This document shows, one piece after another, positions 23,001 to 35,000 of a stretch of DNA of 64,000 bases. A program made the translations under genes and the position numbers. The DNA is from Trissonchulus latispiculum (taxonomy: Eukaryota > Nematoda > Enoplea > Enoplida > Ironidae): contig JASAND010030931.1 of assembly GCA_030248195.1 (NCBI GenBank), positions 1 through 64,000 on the forward strand. Direction: 5' to 3'. The notes beneath the pieces are model-generated. The model saw nothing but the letters and a program-made list of their open reading frames with translations, did not search any database and was not told the DNA's origin. Position 1 is the stretch's first letter, and each line of letters begins with the position of its first letter.

Positions 23001-26000
23001 TTCTTTTATGGGCAATTCTGAGGAATTGCAAAGCTGTAAAACTCGGCCACAACAAAGTTCAAAGTTTACAAACTTCTTACACAAATGAGCCTAAGTTTAG
23101 TTTATTAGTTAGTCTAGGTAGCTAGATGATTATTAATGTGATTGTTTTGTATAATTGAGGTGTGAATGTCTTGTATGATTGAAGTATGAATGTTTTGCAA
23201 GAAAGAAGTGTGAATGTGCTACAAAATATAGATGTGAATGTGTCCCCAAAAAGGTACCTAAGGTGGTTATTCGGGTAAACCCCTCATGGAGCGTGAGGTT
23301 CCGAAATTAACCAAGTTTCAAGAATGTCTGGATGAATGGCTGTAGAATGTTCTGATTTGTATGTATGTGGAATAAATGTTTTTGTATAATTGTGGTGACA
23401 ACTCACGGAAACTCCCCTTGTGCGATAGGGGTTGTGAAAATTGTCAAATCTGTATGTATGTTAGTTGAGTGAATGATTATTAATAATGTAATTAGCAATA
23501 TTAGAATAATCCAGGAATTCCAAAACTCAACAAGCTGTAGTATGCTCCATCAATAGTTGTCACGTTGCAGATCGCATTAAACCTTATATTAGTTAAAGAT
23601 AGTATCCTAAACAGTTCGAAATGTCAGTTGTACTGGATTACCTTAATATGTGATAGCTCACCGGTCCTCATCAGGTGCATGAGACCAACCTTGTGAAGCT
23701 TACCTTAGGATTCCCGTATTAGGCAGGAAATTGGTGTGAATGTGTATAAATGTGTGTTTGTTGTTGAATGTTTGCGGATCTGAGGGATATGAGTGTGATA
23801 AACAGTGTGAATGAGTACCTACGTCAATATTAGGGTAACATGCAAATTAGGTAGCTAATCTAGTCCAGGGTCACGGGGACCCCCAGGATAAGCTGACATT
23901 ACCAGGTGGTCCTCGATTCGTCCACGTAGGTATGCCCGCAAGAGGGGAGTGGACGAATCGCAGATGAAGGACTTCGTGCTGGCCTGTTTTATCTGTTTAG
24001 AGCTGAATTTTCGTCTCAGAATCTATAACATAAATTAGTTAAGTCTGTCCATTGTCTCGTATTAATTATATGTGCTAAATTACCTAGATCCGTGCCAATA
24101 AATTCACCTCGAGCTAGTAATTCTTGCAGTGCATTGCCAAAACAACTCATGCATTTTATCAGCCTTTAGCACAAAGGCAAAAGTCAGTTTTGATCAAATT
24201 ATAAGAATTACGTTAAAATTGTCATTCTTGCCCTCAATTGTTCTCACTAACGGGGCTACTAATTTGGTTGTAGTTCGCATTTTTTGCACAGTATACTATC
24301 TGTACAGTTTAGACTTTTTATGTCAACTAGTTACCGAAAAGGGTAAACGTTTTACGTCGAAAATATTAGCCAAATTTGACTGTAAGCATCAAATTATACT
24401 CGTTAATCAATGCAAACAAGCAATTATGGGATTTAATGGCACACACGGTGAATATCTTTACGTAAGCATTAAATAAACCTAAAAGTATATGAATAATAGT
24501 TAGTTAGAATATTAATGTTGTGTAATAACTGAAGATTACGAAGAAACCATCTTCTAATAAACCTAAAAGGAATAATCTTGCAAATATGCGTTTCCATTCT
24601 TGTACACTTGTTATACAGGAAACAGGTGCTTTCCTGTCATGAATCTTACGCCTAAAATCTAATTATGCACAGACCGAATATGATTGCAAAGAATACACGT
24701 TGAATCGGCGATTTCCGGCATCCCAATGCAGGAAATCGCCCAAAAAACTCATATTCGGCGAATTTCTATCTATTCTAAGTTAACAACGCATAATTAGTCA
24801 CATTTTGTCTTGCAAAAGTGGTCAAAGTACATTAATTCCAGTTTTGTCAATAAAATCTTAATCAGAATTAACCAAAGCTTCAATTTTCGTCTCTGAAAGC
24901 CTTAAAAGTGAGTAATAGTTGCTGGGTTTGATTCCCGCACTTGTATTCTGAACTAATGGGTTTTAACCCATTTGATTCAGGTTCTTCGAGAGGCCAGCGT
25001 CCTGTCCTGATCAGTAGTCTGTGGAACCTGATCCGGAGAGCTTCAGTACGATTGGAATCAGTTACTAGTGAACGGAGATTATTTTGATTGATCAGTAGAC
25101 TTTGCCTGTTGGATACAGTTCGAATCATCGAAGGTACTTGGGAATTGGAATTCTATAAAGATTATAGTGTCTGGGACAGAGACAGTAACCTCAGCGGACC
25201 TAATCATTGGGAAAAGACTAAAACCGAGCCTAAAACTGAAACTGTTCTTGTGACCACTCTATTTTGTTGGACTAAAACCTCTTAGAACCCTTCCTATTTT
25301 CAAGATGCACTCTATCTTTGTTTCTGTTATCATTTGTCTGGGAGCCTCGACTCCCTGTCTGTCTCTGGCTTAGACCAGCATTAGATCTTGCTCAGAAGAA
25401 GAAGTCAATCGAAAGCAGCACCACGAAGAACATTTAAATTAATCAATTAAATTTACTTAATAATTATATTAGTAGCCATCTCCCGGTATCACCCCGCCTG
25501 GACCGACCCCTCTACTGTTTACTATCCCAAACGTCCGAAACCACTCGTGAGGTTGCAGGTGTAACCTGACGAGATCACCCAACTCCATAGACCGGAACTG
25601 TTCTGAACCGACACCCTGTTAACTTTGTTAATTATCTGTTACATTGAACTTTTGTTGTAGTATTCTGTAAAAGACTAATAGAGAGTAGAGTTGAGTTATA
25701 CACACAACACGCAACACTATCTAACGTGCCCAGTCATAATACCTGAAGAAGAGGACTAATAATTAGTCTTAAATTAGTCATCAACCGGTCAAACGTTAAT
25801 TTAATTAATTTATATATATTTTGGGTAATCTCTCGTCCCTTAAAACAACCCTCCCCAACCAAGGGCTGGCAACTCTGGTAGACTTAGTAACCTGTATCAA
25901 TTGAATATTGTAACCCTAACTGTTGTTGATCATTCATCTTGAAACCGTTCTGTTTCTTTAACTATAATCATATTGTCTTTAGTAATTAATAAATTGATCT

Positions 26001-29000
26001 TGTTGCGTGTAAATCGGAGTCTACATTTCAGCTGCTGAAAAGAGATCCAGGTGAGATCTCCCCGGAAGTAAATAAAGGTAAATTGTTCAGATCTAAGTCA
26101 GATCTGAATACAGAGTTGAAGACTAATAGTCTGATCTTAGTTTTGACCTGTTGCGTCATAACCTTCCTATCCATACTCCAGGTGCGATTGGATAGAGCCG
26201 AACCCCTCTTACCTAAACGAACTCACAATAGTACCCCTATCAGGTTAGCTGTAGAGATCCCCGATTTTGGCAAATCACCTTTCGGGAATCTGGTACATAA
26301 GTTTGTCAACCTAGGCAAACGTGCTAACCTTCCCTGTGATTGAACTTTCAACCTAAACGACCCCACCTTCGAAATCAAATCAAATTGGTCAAGCTTTCTA
26401 TTCTGACCTCACTCAGTTCATTACAAATAGTACGACCAAAAAATGTGTGTACAATCTTCGACCGTTTATAGCAGATTAACCTTTGGAATAAACCCCAACA
26501 ATGTATATATTTTTAGAATCCTCAGGAACTCGAGATTTTGAAAATCCGGAAAATTCCGGAATTCCGGGTTTCATTCACGGAAAATCTAAAATTTTTAGTT
26601 TTTCGCCAAATTTTTATCGCAATCAAATTTTGTTTTCACGATCGAATAGAGCTGGTCCCGGTGCATATTTTTGCTCTTACAAGTTTTTCACGAAAATGCA
26701 CCCAGTTTCCGCAATTCCGGGTTTTCAAAATTTCCGGATTTTAAAAATTTTCTCCAATACCCACAAGATGGGTATCATTCGAAAGCTCTTATCGAGCTGA
26801 ACAACTTTTGTAATAGAATGAACTCTTGAAAATGCACACATTTCCCGGAATTCGAGAAAACCGGATTTTCCGGATTAAAAAAATTTTCTCCAAGACCCCA
26901 CAATATGGGTATCATTCGAAAGCTCTTGATGAGCTGAACAAATCTTGTAATAGAACCAATGTCTGAAAATGCACCAAATTCACGAAATTCACGACTTCCG
27001 GATTTCACTCTAGCTTGGAAGGTTTTAACGAATTCCGAGAACTGGGCTCATTTCTGCGAGTTGGTTCTATTACAAGATTTGTTCCAGCTCATCAAGAGCT
27101 TTCGAATGATACCCATATTGTGAGGTATTGGAGAAAATTTTTAAAATCCGGAAAATCCGGTTTTCTCGAATTCCGGGAAATGTGAGCATTTTCAAGAGTC
27201 CATTCTATTACAAAAGTTATGAGCTTCGATAAGAGCTTTCGAATGATACCCATCTTGTGGGTATTGGAGAAAATTTTTAAAATCCGGAAATTTTGAAAAC
27301 CCGGAATTGCGGAAACTGGGTGCATTTTCGTGAAAAACTTGTAAGAGCAAAAATATGCACCGGGACCAGCTCTATTCGATCGTAAAAACAAAATTTTGAT
27401 TGCGATAAAAATTTGGCGAAAAACTAAAAATTTTAGATTTTCCGTGAATGAAACCCGGAATTCCGGAATTTTTCGGATTTTCGAAATCTCGAGTTCCTGA
27501 GGATTCTAAAAATATATACATTGTTGGGGTTTACTCCAAAGGTTAATCTGCTATAAACGGTCGAAGTTTGTACACACATTTTTTGGTCGTACTATAATTA
27601 GCAGTTGTAATTAAGCTTTGAGTCAACCTAACGTCAATATTCAGTTTCTAAGGTTTTTAAAAATTTAAATTCTTCACTTAGCTCCTTATAATCTTTTAAC
27701 TTGGATTCCGACAGACATAATTTTTGGCTGGCATACACTTGACATCTGTTAATACTAATTTAGCAAGTGATGGTCTGCGTTGGATCTGTGATTTCCCTGC
27801 CCATTCTGATATCTGGTAAAATCTGTGCAGAGAACAATGGATACGCCAGACTACAGTTGATTTCAACCACCCTAGTGGCAAGTGGAATATCGACCATACT
27901 GCAGTCAACATTTGGTGTAAGGTACAATCGGCATACACCAGACCCGTACCACTTGTAAGAATTTCGGGGTTCAAATGCGCCGAGATAATACCGAAACGCT
28001 TGTCATACTCTTATGTATTATGTACTCTTATTACGGAATAATGACAGAATAATTTTATTGATGTACATGTTATGGAATAATGAGAATGACAGAATAATTA
28101 AATTAGATTTCCTGAGATTTCTAAGATTTTCTAATAAGGTAAAAGCTAAATGAACAATATTTTAGCTTAATTTTTTAAACTTTTTAAAGTTTTATTTTTA
28201 AAAAAATCAAAACTGGTCTGCAAACTTTCTGTAGTTTCGTTTTAGACTGCCGTTACTGCAAGGACCCAGCTATGCTTTCATACCTCCAATTCTTGTGCTC
28301 ATGAACCTGCCTGAAAACAGATGTCCCCCTGAGTCAGGTGCGTTCAGATTACTAGTAGGTGATCTGACTAGAAATAATTCAAAACTTAAAGAATTTCCTT
28401 CAAGATTTCCTTAAATAATAAAATAGAATTTCTTCCAAGATTTTCCGAAATTCCTGTTTTTATGTGCTTTCGCTGGTGCTTAAATTTCTTCCATTTCACT
28501 TGTTTGCGTTAGCTCGCTTAAGGGGGGTCCATTTTTGGGAAATTTCTACTTTCTCCGATCTCGCTGATTTTTGCATATTTTATTGTCCAAACGGTATATT
28601 TTAACGAGCTTTTAAAATTAAAGTCTTGTGGTTGTCGAGTAATTTCATCTCTAAGTTGAGGTTTCAGCATCATGTTAAATTTTAATCCTTCAAAAATTAA
28701 TTATGAAATTTTAAAGGCCTAAATTAAATTTCTATTTCCAAGATACCGCAGTTTAACATTTCAGCGTTATCTTAATGTAAAATTTGTTTAGATTCATCAA
28801 TGTTTGTCGGGAGATCTTTTGGCGTACGCGAAAAACGACAACTTTTTCCACTGCCTATGTTTAACACATGAAACCTCAACTTTGAGATGAAATTCCTCTA
28901 CAACCGTAAGACTTACGACTTTAATTTTAAAAACTCGTTAAAACATACCATTTGGACAATAAAATATGTAATAATCAATCAGCGAGATCGGAGAAAGTCG

Positions 29001-32000
29001 AAAAAACGGCCCAAAAAATGGACCTCCCTTAACTATATATTTAGCTTTAGGTTTACATTAACTTGTACTTTGATCTAACTCCTTCGCAGAAAGGAGTCAA
29101 GTGAAAAACACTTCAACCTAACTAACTAAACCTGACAAGACAACAGATTTATAAAATTTTATTTCACTCCCAATCTCATATTGCAATAGCTTCTATCTCA
29201 ATAATTATCCCTTTAATGTTTGTTGAATGCTTTTTGGTTGTTTTAGTCTACAACCAGACCCTATCAGATCAACTCTGGCAACCACGATTTCGATTGGCGA
29301 GTGCATTTATTAATGATAAATTAATTAATTTATTATTTTTATTTATTTAGCAATTGCAATAGGTCATTATTAATTTTTAGATCTTGGGTTAAGTATAACT
29401 GGTTTTGTGTTTTCCGATCCTAAGTCAAACTTCCTGTCGCTAGCACCAGTTACACTAATAAATATTTAAATATTTCCACCTTCTCCATTTATTTATTTAT
29501 TTATTTATTTATTTATTCATTACATTTCAGATCCAAGGTGGGATCTTGACTGCATCCTTGGTTCAGATGGTGATTGGATTGACCGGGGCAATTGGACTGA
29601 TCACTAAATTTATTGGACCCCTGACGATAGCGCCTCTGATGGCCCTGTTGGGACTTTCTCTGGTGGACTCAGTATCACTCTACATCTCTGAGCACTGGGT
29701 CTCTGTGGTGTAAGCCAGCCATATAGTCAATTATTAGCTAAGGAAATTAATAGGTTGACTGTTCCAGAAAGTTTCCATTCGCATGAATTTTGATTTTTTA
29801 TCCTCGGTGAATGCTTAAATTACTGGAGGAGATTTTTTATTAGCACTTTTCTTAAATAATTTATAGCAAAACTTTAAATTATTTTTAGACTAATATTTCT
29901 GTTGATACTGTTTGCCCTCTACCTGAATCCAGTCCAGTTTCCTTTTCTTTGTCCAACCAGAGAAAGATCCTGTGTCATCAAATGGGTTCCAATTTTTGCA
30001 ATGTTTCCGGTATCCGTTGAAGTTGTTACCTATTTTCCTGTTTATCAAATAACACTCGGTTGTCATACTCTTATGTATTATGTACTCTTGCTCTAATCAA
30101 CCAAGTCTATAATAATGAGAAGAAGAGTAAGCCACTAGTGTTCTTTGTATTGCCAAATATTCGTCCAAAATATTTGTTTTCTAGTACATCATGGCCATAG
30201 CAACAACTTGGATTTTGTGCTTGGTTTTGACTGAGTCCAAGGTGTTCAACAACAGCACCGATCTGGCGGCCAGAACCGACACTATGAATGACGTTATTCG
30301 AGACGCCCCCTGGATTCGATTCCCATATCCTGGTGGGGGACCGTATAAATATTGACATAGCGGGATTGTCTAGAGCTTACGACGATAATATGTAAACTTT
30401 GCGCAAATTAGGTGGTGATTTCTTTTGGGCACATATTGTTGGTTGACTGCTCAAATTAAGATGAAATTTGATAAAGCTTTCCAAAATAACTTCATTTAAC
30501 ACCCTCCGCACAATCCCGCTTCAAAAATTCAAAACTTCCGTACAGGGCAGTTTTAGCCGATCTCTGACAGATTAGCAGCGGCTGCATGGATGTTACTATA
30601 CTCATTCGAAAGATTTCGTTGAGCTGAACAGTTTTGCTGTTTGAAGCAACGCTCCAGCTCTTCCGCATTGTGAGATATAACTGATTTTCTTATTTTGGCG
30701 TTGACAACTGGTCATTTTTGCAGAAATCAAATAACTACTTGAGCTGCGCAAGCCGTAAAATTAAACAAAGTATGTTGATTTGAAGGTCTCGTCGAGGCCG
30801 ACTATCCACGGCATAATCAACTTCCAACTGCTTTCCCGTTCGCTGCTATCATAAGAATGTAGTTTTTGCAAAAACAAAACCAAATTTTTTCCAGTGATTG
30901 TGGCGCTTTTACTATGCAAGTTACAGGATTGCCACTTAGCAGACGTGTTTTACTCAAAAATACCCGGGACCCTTTTTTAATTGCCCCGATTGCTGCTTTC
31001 TAGCTAATGTGGTCGCTTGCCAAATTTGGGAAAAGTAGGCAAAATCCAGATTGCGCATACATTTTAGCTAATTTCTTCAAAACGAAGAGCGATTTCATGA
31101 TAATTAAAAAGAGTCAAGTGGGATGGAATGATGCAGCCGATGCCTCACGAAAGAATTTACTTTAGTCTGCAGAAAATCTGGAAAACTAAATTACTTCGAA
31201 AATACAGTAAAATAATTTCCAAAAACGAAGGTTAGTTTCACTGTATTCATTAGAAAGAGAACATGTTAAGCTGTATTTTGGTATAAAATAACTTCTTAAC
31301 TCCAAGGAATGAATGAGTAATAAGGGTTCAAAGTTGATGTCTCCAAAAGGAATCACCACCTTGGTGGTGATTCCTTTTGGAGACATCAACTTTGAACCAT
31401 TGTTACTCAAACATTACTTGGAGTTAAGAAGCCATTTTTATATCAAAATGCAGCTTAACTCTTGCTCTATCTAATGAATACAGTGAAACTAACCTTCGTT
31501 CTCGGAAGTTATTTTACTGTATTTTCGAAGTAATTTAATTTTCCAGATTTTTTGCAGACCAAAGTAAATTTTTTCGTGAGGCATCGGCCACATCATTCGA
31601 TTCCACTATCAAATAGCTGGGGACCCTTTTTTAGCTATGATGAAACCGCTCTTCATTATAAAGAAATTAGCTAAAATGTAGGCGCAACCTGGATTTTGCC
31701 TACCTTTTCCAACTTTGGCAAGCGACCACTTTAGCTAGAAAGCAGCAATCGGTACAACTAAAAAGGGTCCCTGGGTATTTTAGTGTAAATCACGTCCAGT
31801 AAGTGGCAACCATCTAGCTTGCATAGTAAATGCTCCAACAAACGCTGAAAAAAATTTGGTCATGTTTTTGCCAAAACTATATTTTATATGATAGCAGCGT
31901 ACGAGGTAGCAGTTAGAGTATTATAATGTCACGGATAATCGGTCTCGTCGAGACCTTCAAATTGACAACCGTAGTTTAATTTTACGGCTTACGTAGCTCA

Positions 32001-35000
32001 AGAAATGGCGCATTATTTGATTTCTGCAAAAATGACAAGTTTTCAGCGCCAAAATACGAAAATCGACTATATCTCACGATAGCGAAAAGCTAGAAAGGTA
32101 CTTCAAAAAGCAGAAATGTAGAGCTCAGCAAGATCTTTCCAATGCATATAATCGTAGCTGTATAACGTCTGCCTAACTGTCAAAAATTGACAAAAACCAC
32201 CCTGAACGGAGACGTCGAATTTTTGAAGCTGTATTGCGCGGAGGGTGTTAGACTGCTAAAAGCACTTATTTTGGAAAGTTTCATGAAATTTCATCTTGAT
32301 TTGTACCGTCAATCAACAATATCTGCCCAAAAGGAATCACCACCTTAAATGAACAACAAGGCAGCCAGGTTGATTCTTCTATGTGCCTTTATCAATCATA
32401 TGTAAGTAGTTCCAGTTTCCATTGAGACTAAATTAGGTAAAATAAGTAAGATACAGGCTCCTGTTTTTACTGACTCCTACGCTGTTGACAATGTGTATAT
32501 CGACATTTTGTGTTTAGGTCAATTCGGCATGCCCTTTGTCAGTGCAGCGATTTTCATCGGTATGACGATAGGGACGGTATCCTCAGTAATTGAATCGGTG
32601 GGCGACTATCACGCCTGCGCCCGCGTCACCTGTCAGAGACCGCCCCCCGTTCATGCCGTAAATCGGGGAATATTCATCGAAGGTCTCTGCTGTCTAGTTT
32701 GTGGTCTTCTGGGCGGTTTCAGTGTTACCACGTTTTCGGAAAACATTGGCGTTATTGGCATTACTAAGGTTAGACCAACAAGTCTTTTTGGGTTTACGGT
32801 TTCAGGAATTATTATAACAAGCAAGATTTCGTGCAATAGGTTCTGTTTCCGCTGGACGGACATTTAAGCAATTGTAAACCTGCTGCGCAGTTAAATATTT
32901 TATAAGAGGAGCTCTTAATTGCTTCAACAGAAAATTTACGTGCAAAACATTTTAAAGACTTTTTATAAAGCTTGAGGAATTCACCTTAATATCGAAAATA
33001 AAGTTTAATTCAGCATTTGTATGTATATTAGCACATGTTCCTGTAAGTTTTATCATATTTGAGAAATCTTTGCTGAGCTGAGATATCAATGACAAAATTT
33101 TAACTGTAACGATGAGTCATCAATTAGAACGGCGAATAGAAATTTCCAATTTTGGAATTGAAAGTAATCCCATACATGTATGCGTAATATGTATATAAAT
33201 CGGAAACAAAAGTTCTTTGGAATGAAAGACAAGATTTTACACACAAACATACTAGCCCTATTTTAAACCATTGTTTACACGCATTTACGGTGAAGAGTAT
33301 ATTTATCAAGCAAAATGCGTGTGAGGGCTCGGGCCGAGCAAACATAAGGGACCTGCTGCGCTGAGGCGCAGCAGGAAAAATAGAATTTTTCGGTGGAAAA
33401 TGGAGCGTACGCCGCTTGCTACCGGGTAAGGAATGCCCGTAAGGAATGCCGCCGGCGCAAAACATCCATAAAGTTGAGAAGCACAGTTTCAAGCCTCTTG
33501 CAGAATGGGGGGGGGTGGTATCAAAGATAAAGTTCCGCCGAGTCACACATTTACTTCCATTTACTTCCGTTAACTGTTAAGCTCCAAAACTAGCGTAGCT
33601 GGGGGTCGTATCGAAAGCGAAAAATTTTGCCTGTTCTAACCTGCTTCCAGGTTGCCAGTCGGATAACAATGCAGCTGGCCGGAGTGGTGCTTATCCTTCT
33701 GGGGGTCTTCTCCAAAGCTGTTGCCGTGATGGCGACCCTACCCGACCCCTTGGTCGGAGCCACACTCCTCATCTCTATGGCCATGGTCATGGGTGTGGGA
33801 ATTTCTTCAGTTCAATTGATCGATCTGAAACTATCGAGAAATATGGCGATATTGGGATTATCGATTTTGGCCGGAATGATTATTCCCATCTTTGCGGCCA
33901 ATAATGCACAAAATCTAACTGGTATTTTAATATCCATTTGCATAAAGTCAGTTTCTAAATGGTATATATTTCGGTTTTGAAAGCAAAATGGTTAAAATTT
34001 TAAGAGACTGTCTCAAAATGAAACAAAGTATTAGGATAATGTCGGATTCTAGATGGTATTATGTATCTCGGATTTGCAAGCAAAAGTTAAAAATTTAAGA
34101 GACTGACTCAAAATTAGTGAACATTTTCTTTGAAGATGTTAAGTGATACGTAACGATTTTTAATGATATTTCAACTGCTTCGGCACCCCTCATTTTTCTG
34201 TCACTGGATTGTCCTTACAACAAAAATAATGAAATATAAGGTGACCTCTGACAAATGTTTTAAAGAATTTTAATTTAAAAATGTCGATTTTTTAAATTTT
34301 AGGCATAACCCAACTGGATCAGATTATTGCCATATTTTTTGGAACAAAAATGATCGTTGGTGGTATTGTTGGATTCATTCTGGACAATACAGTTCCTGGT
34401 AAAGACTTTTGAATTTTTTTAAAATATTTCTGACATTTATCTGGGAACGCTTCTTGTATATTGTTTATCGGTTTTGCTCTTAAGGTGGTGATTCCTTTTG
34501 GGCACATATTGTTGATTGACGGCGTAAACCAGGATGACATTCAACGAAACTTTCAAAAAGTTTACGAAATGCTAGAGGGCGTTTTTGCCAATTTCTGAAC
34601 GGCATGGCTATGACTATATCCATTCAAAAGAACTCGTTAAACTCTACAATTTTGCTTTTGAAAGCAATTTCACGGTACATTGCTTATTTTGGCGTCAAAA
34701 ACTTGTCCTTTCTGGAGAAACCAAATAATCCCTTTTGGTCAACGCTCATCAGTAGCATAGGGTCATAAAATGGGGGGGGGGATAGCTGCTTTCTACTGAA
34801 GTAGTGGCTTGCCAAAGTAGGGAAGTAGGCAAAATGGCTGTGGAAGAAACGACTCATTAAAACGAGAAAATGTAAGCTACATTTTGATATAAAGATGACT
34901 TCTTAACTCCAAATATGATGATAATAGTGGTTCAAAGTTGATGTCTCCAAAGGAATCACCACCTTAAGTGTTATCAAGGGAATTATATGTGGGGAGGGTT

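Larger units (their letters stand above)
20353..25879. mobile_element. 5.5-kb element bounded by CAGAGTTGCCAG inverted ends, in SLC23 intron 1
   Basis: Left end CAGAGTTGCCAGTCCC at 20356; right end GGGCTGGCAACTCTG at about 25864-25878. The interior has no convincing ORF but contains a heat-shock element, several strong hairpins and a degenerate minisatellite. I found no target duplication, so the boundaries rest on the inverted ends only. Confidence 0.45.

Noticed and set aside
24129..24476. 115-aa ORF with TEKGKRFTSKILAKF, faintly like an integrase core
   Set aside because: Only one short string fits; no DDE spacing and no neighbouring pol motifs.
26501..27391. Pairs of similar ORFs on opposite strands
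   Set aside because: Explained by the palindrome; no codon-level conservation expected or seen.
32349..32397. Possible SLC23 exon reading AARLILLCAFINH before a GTAAGT
   Set aside because: It looks hydrophobic, but exon 7 at 30185-30332 already supplies this segment with a gap-free match and correct phase to exon 8.
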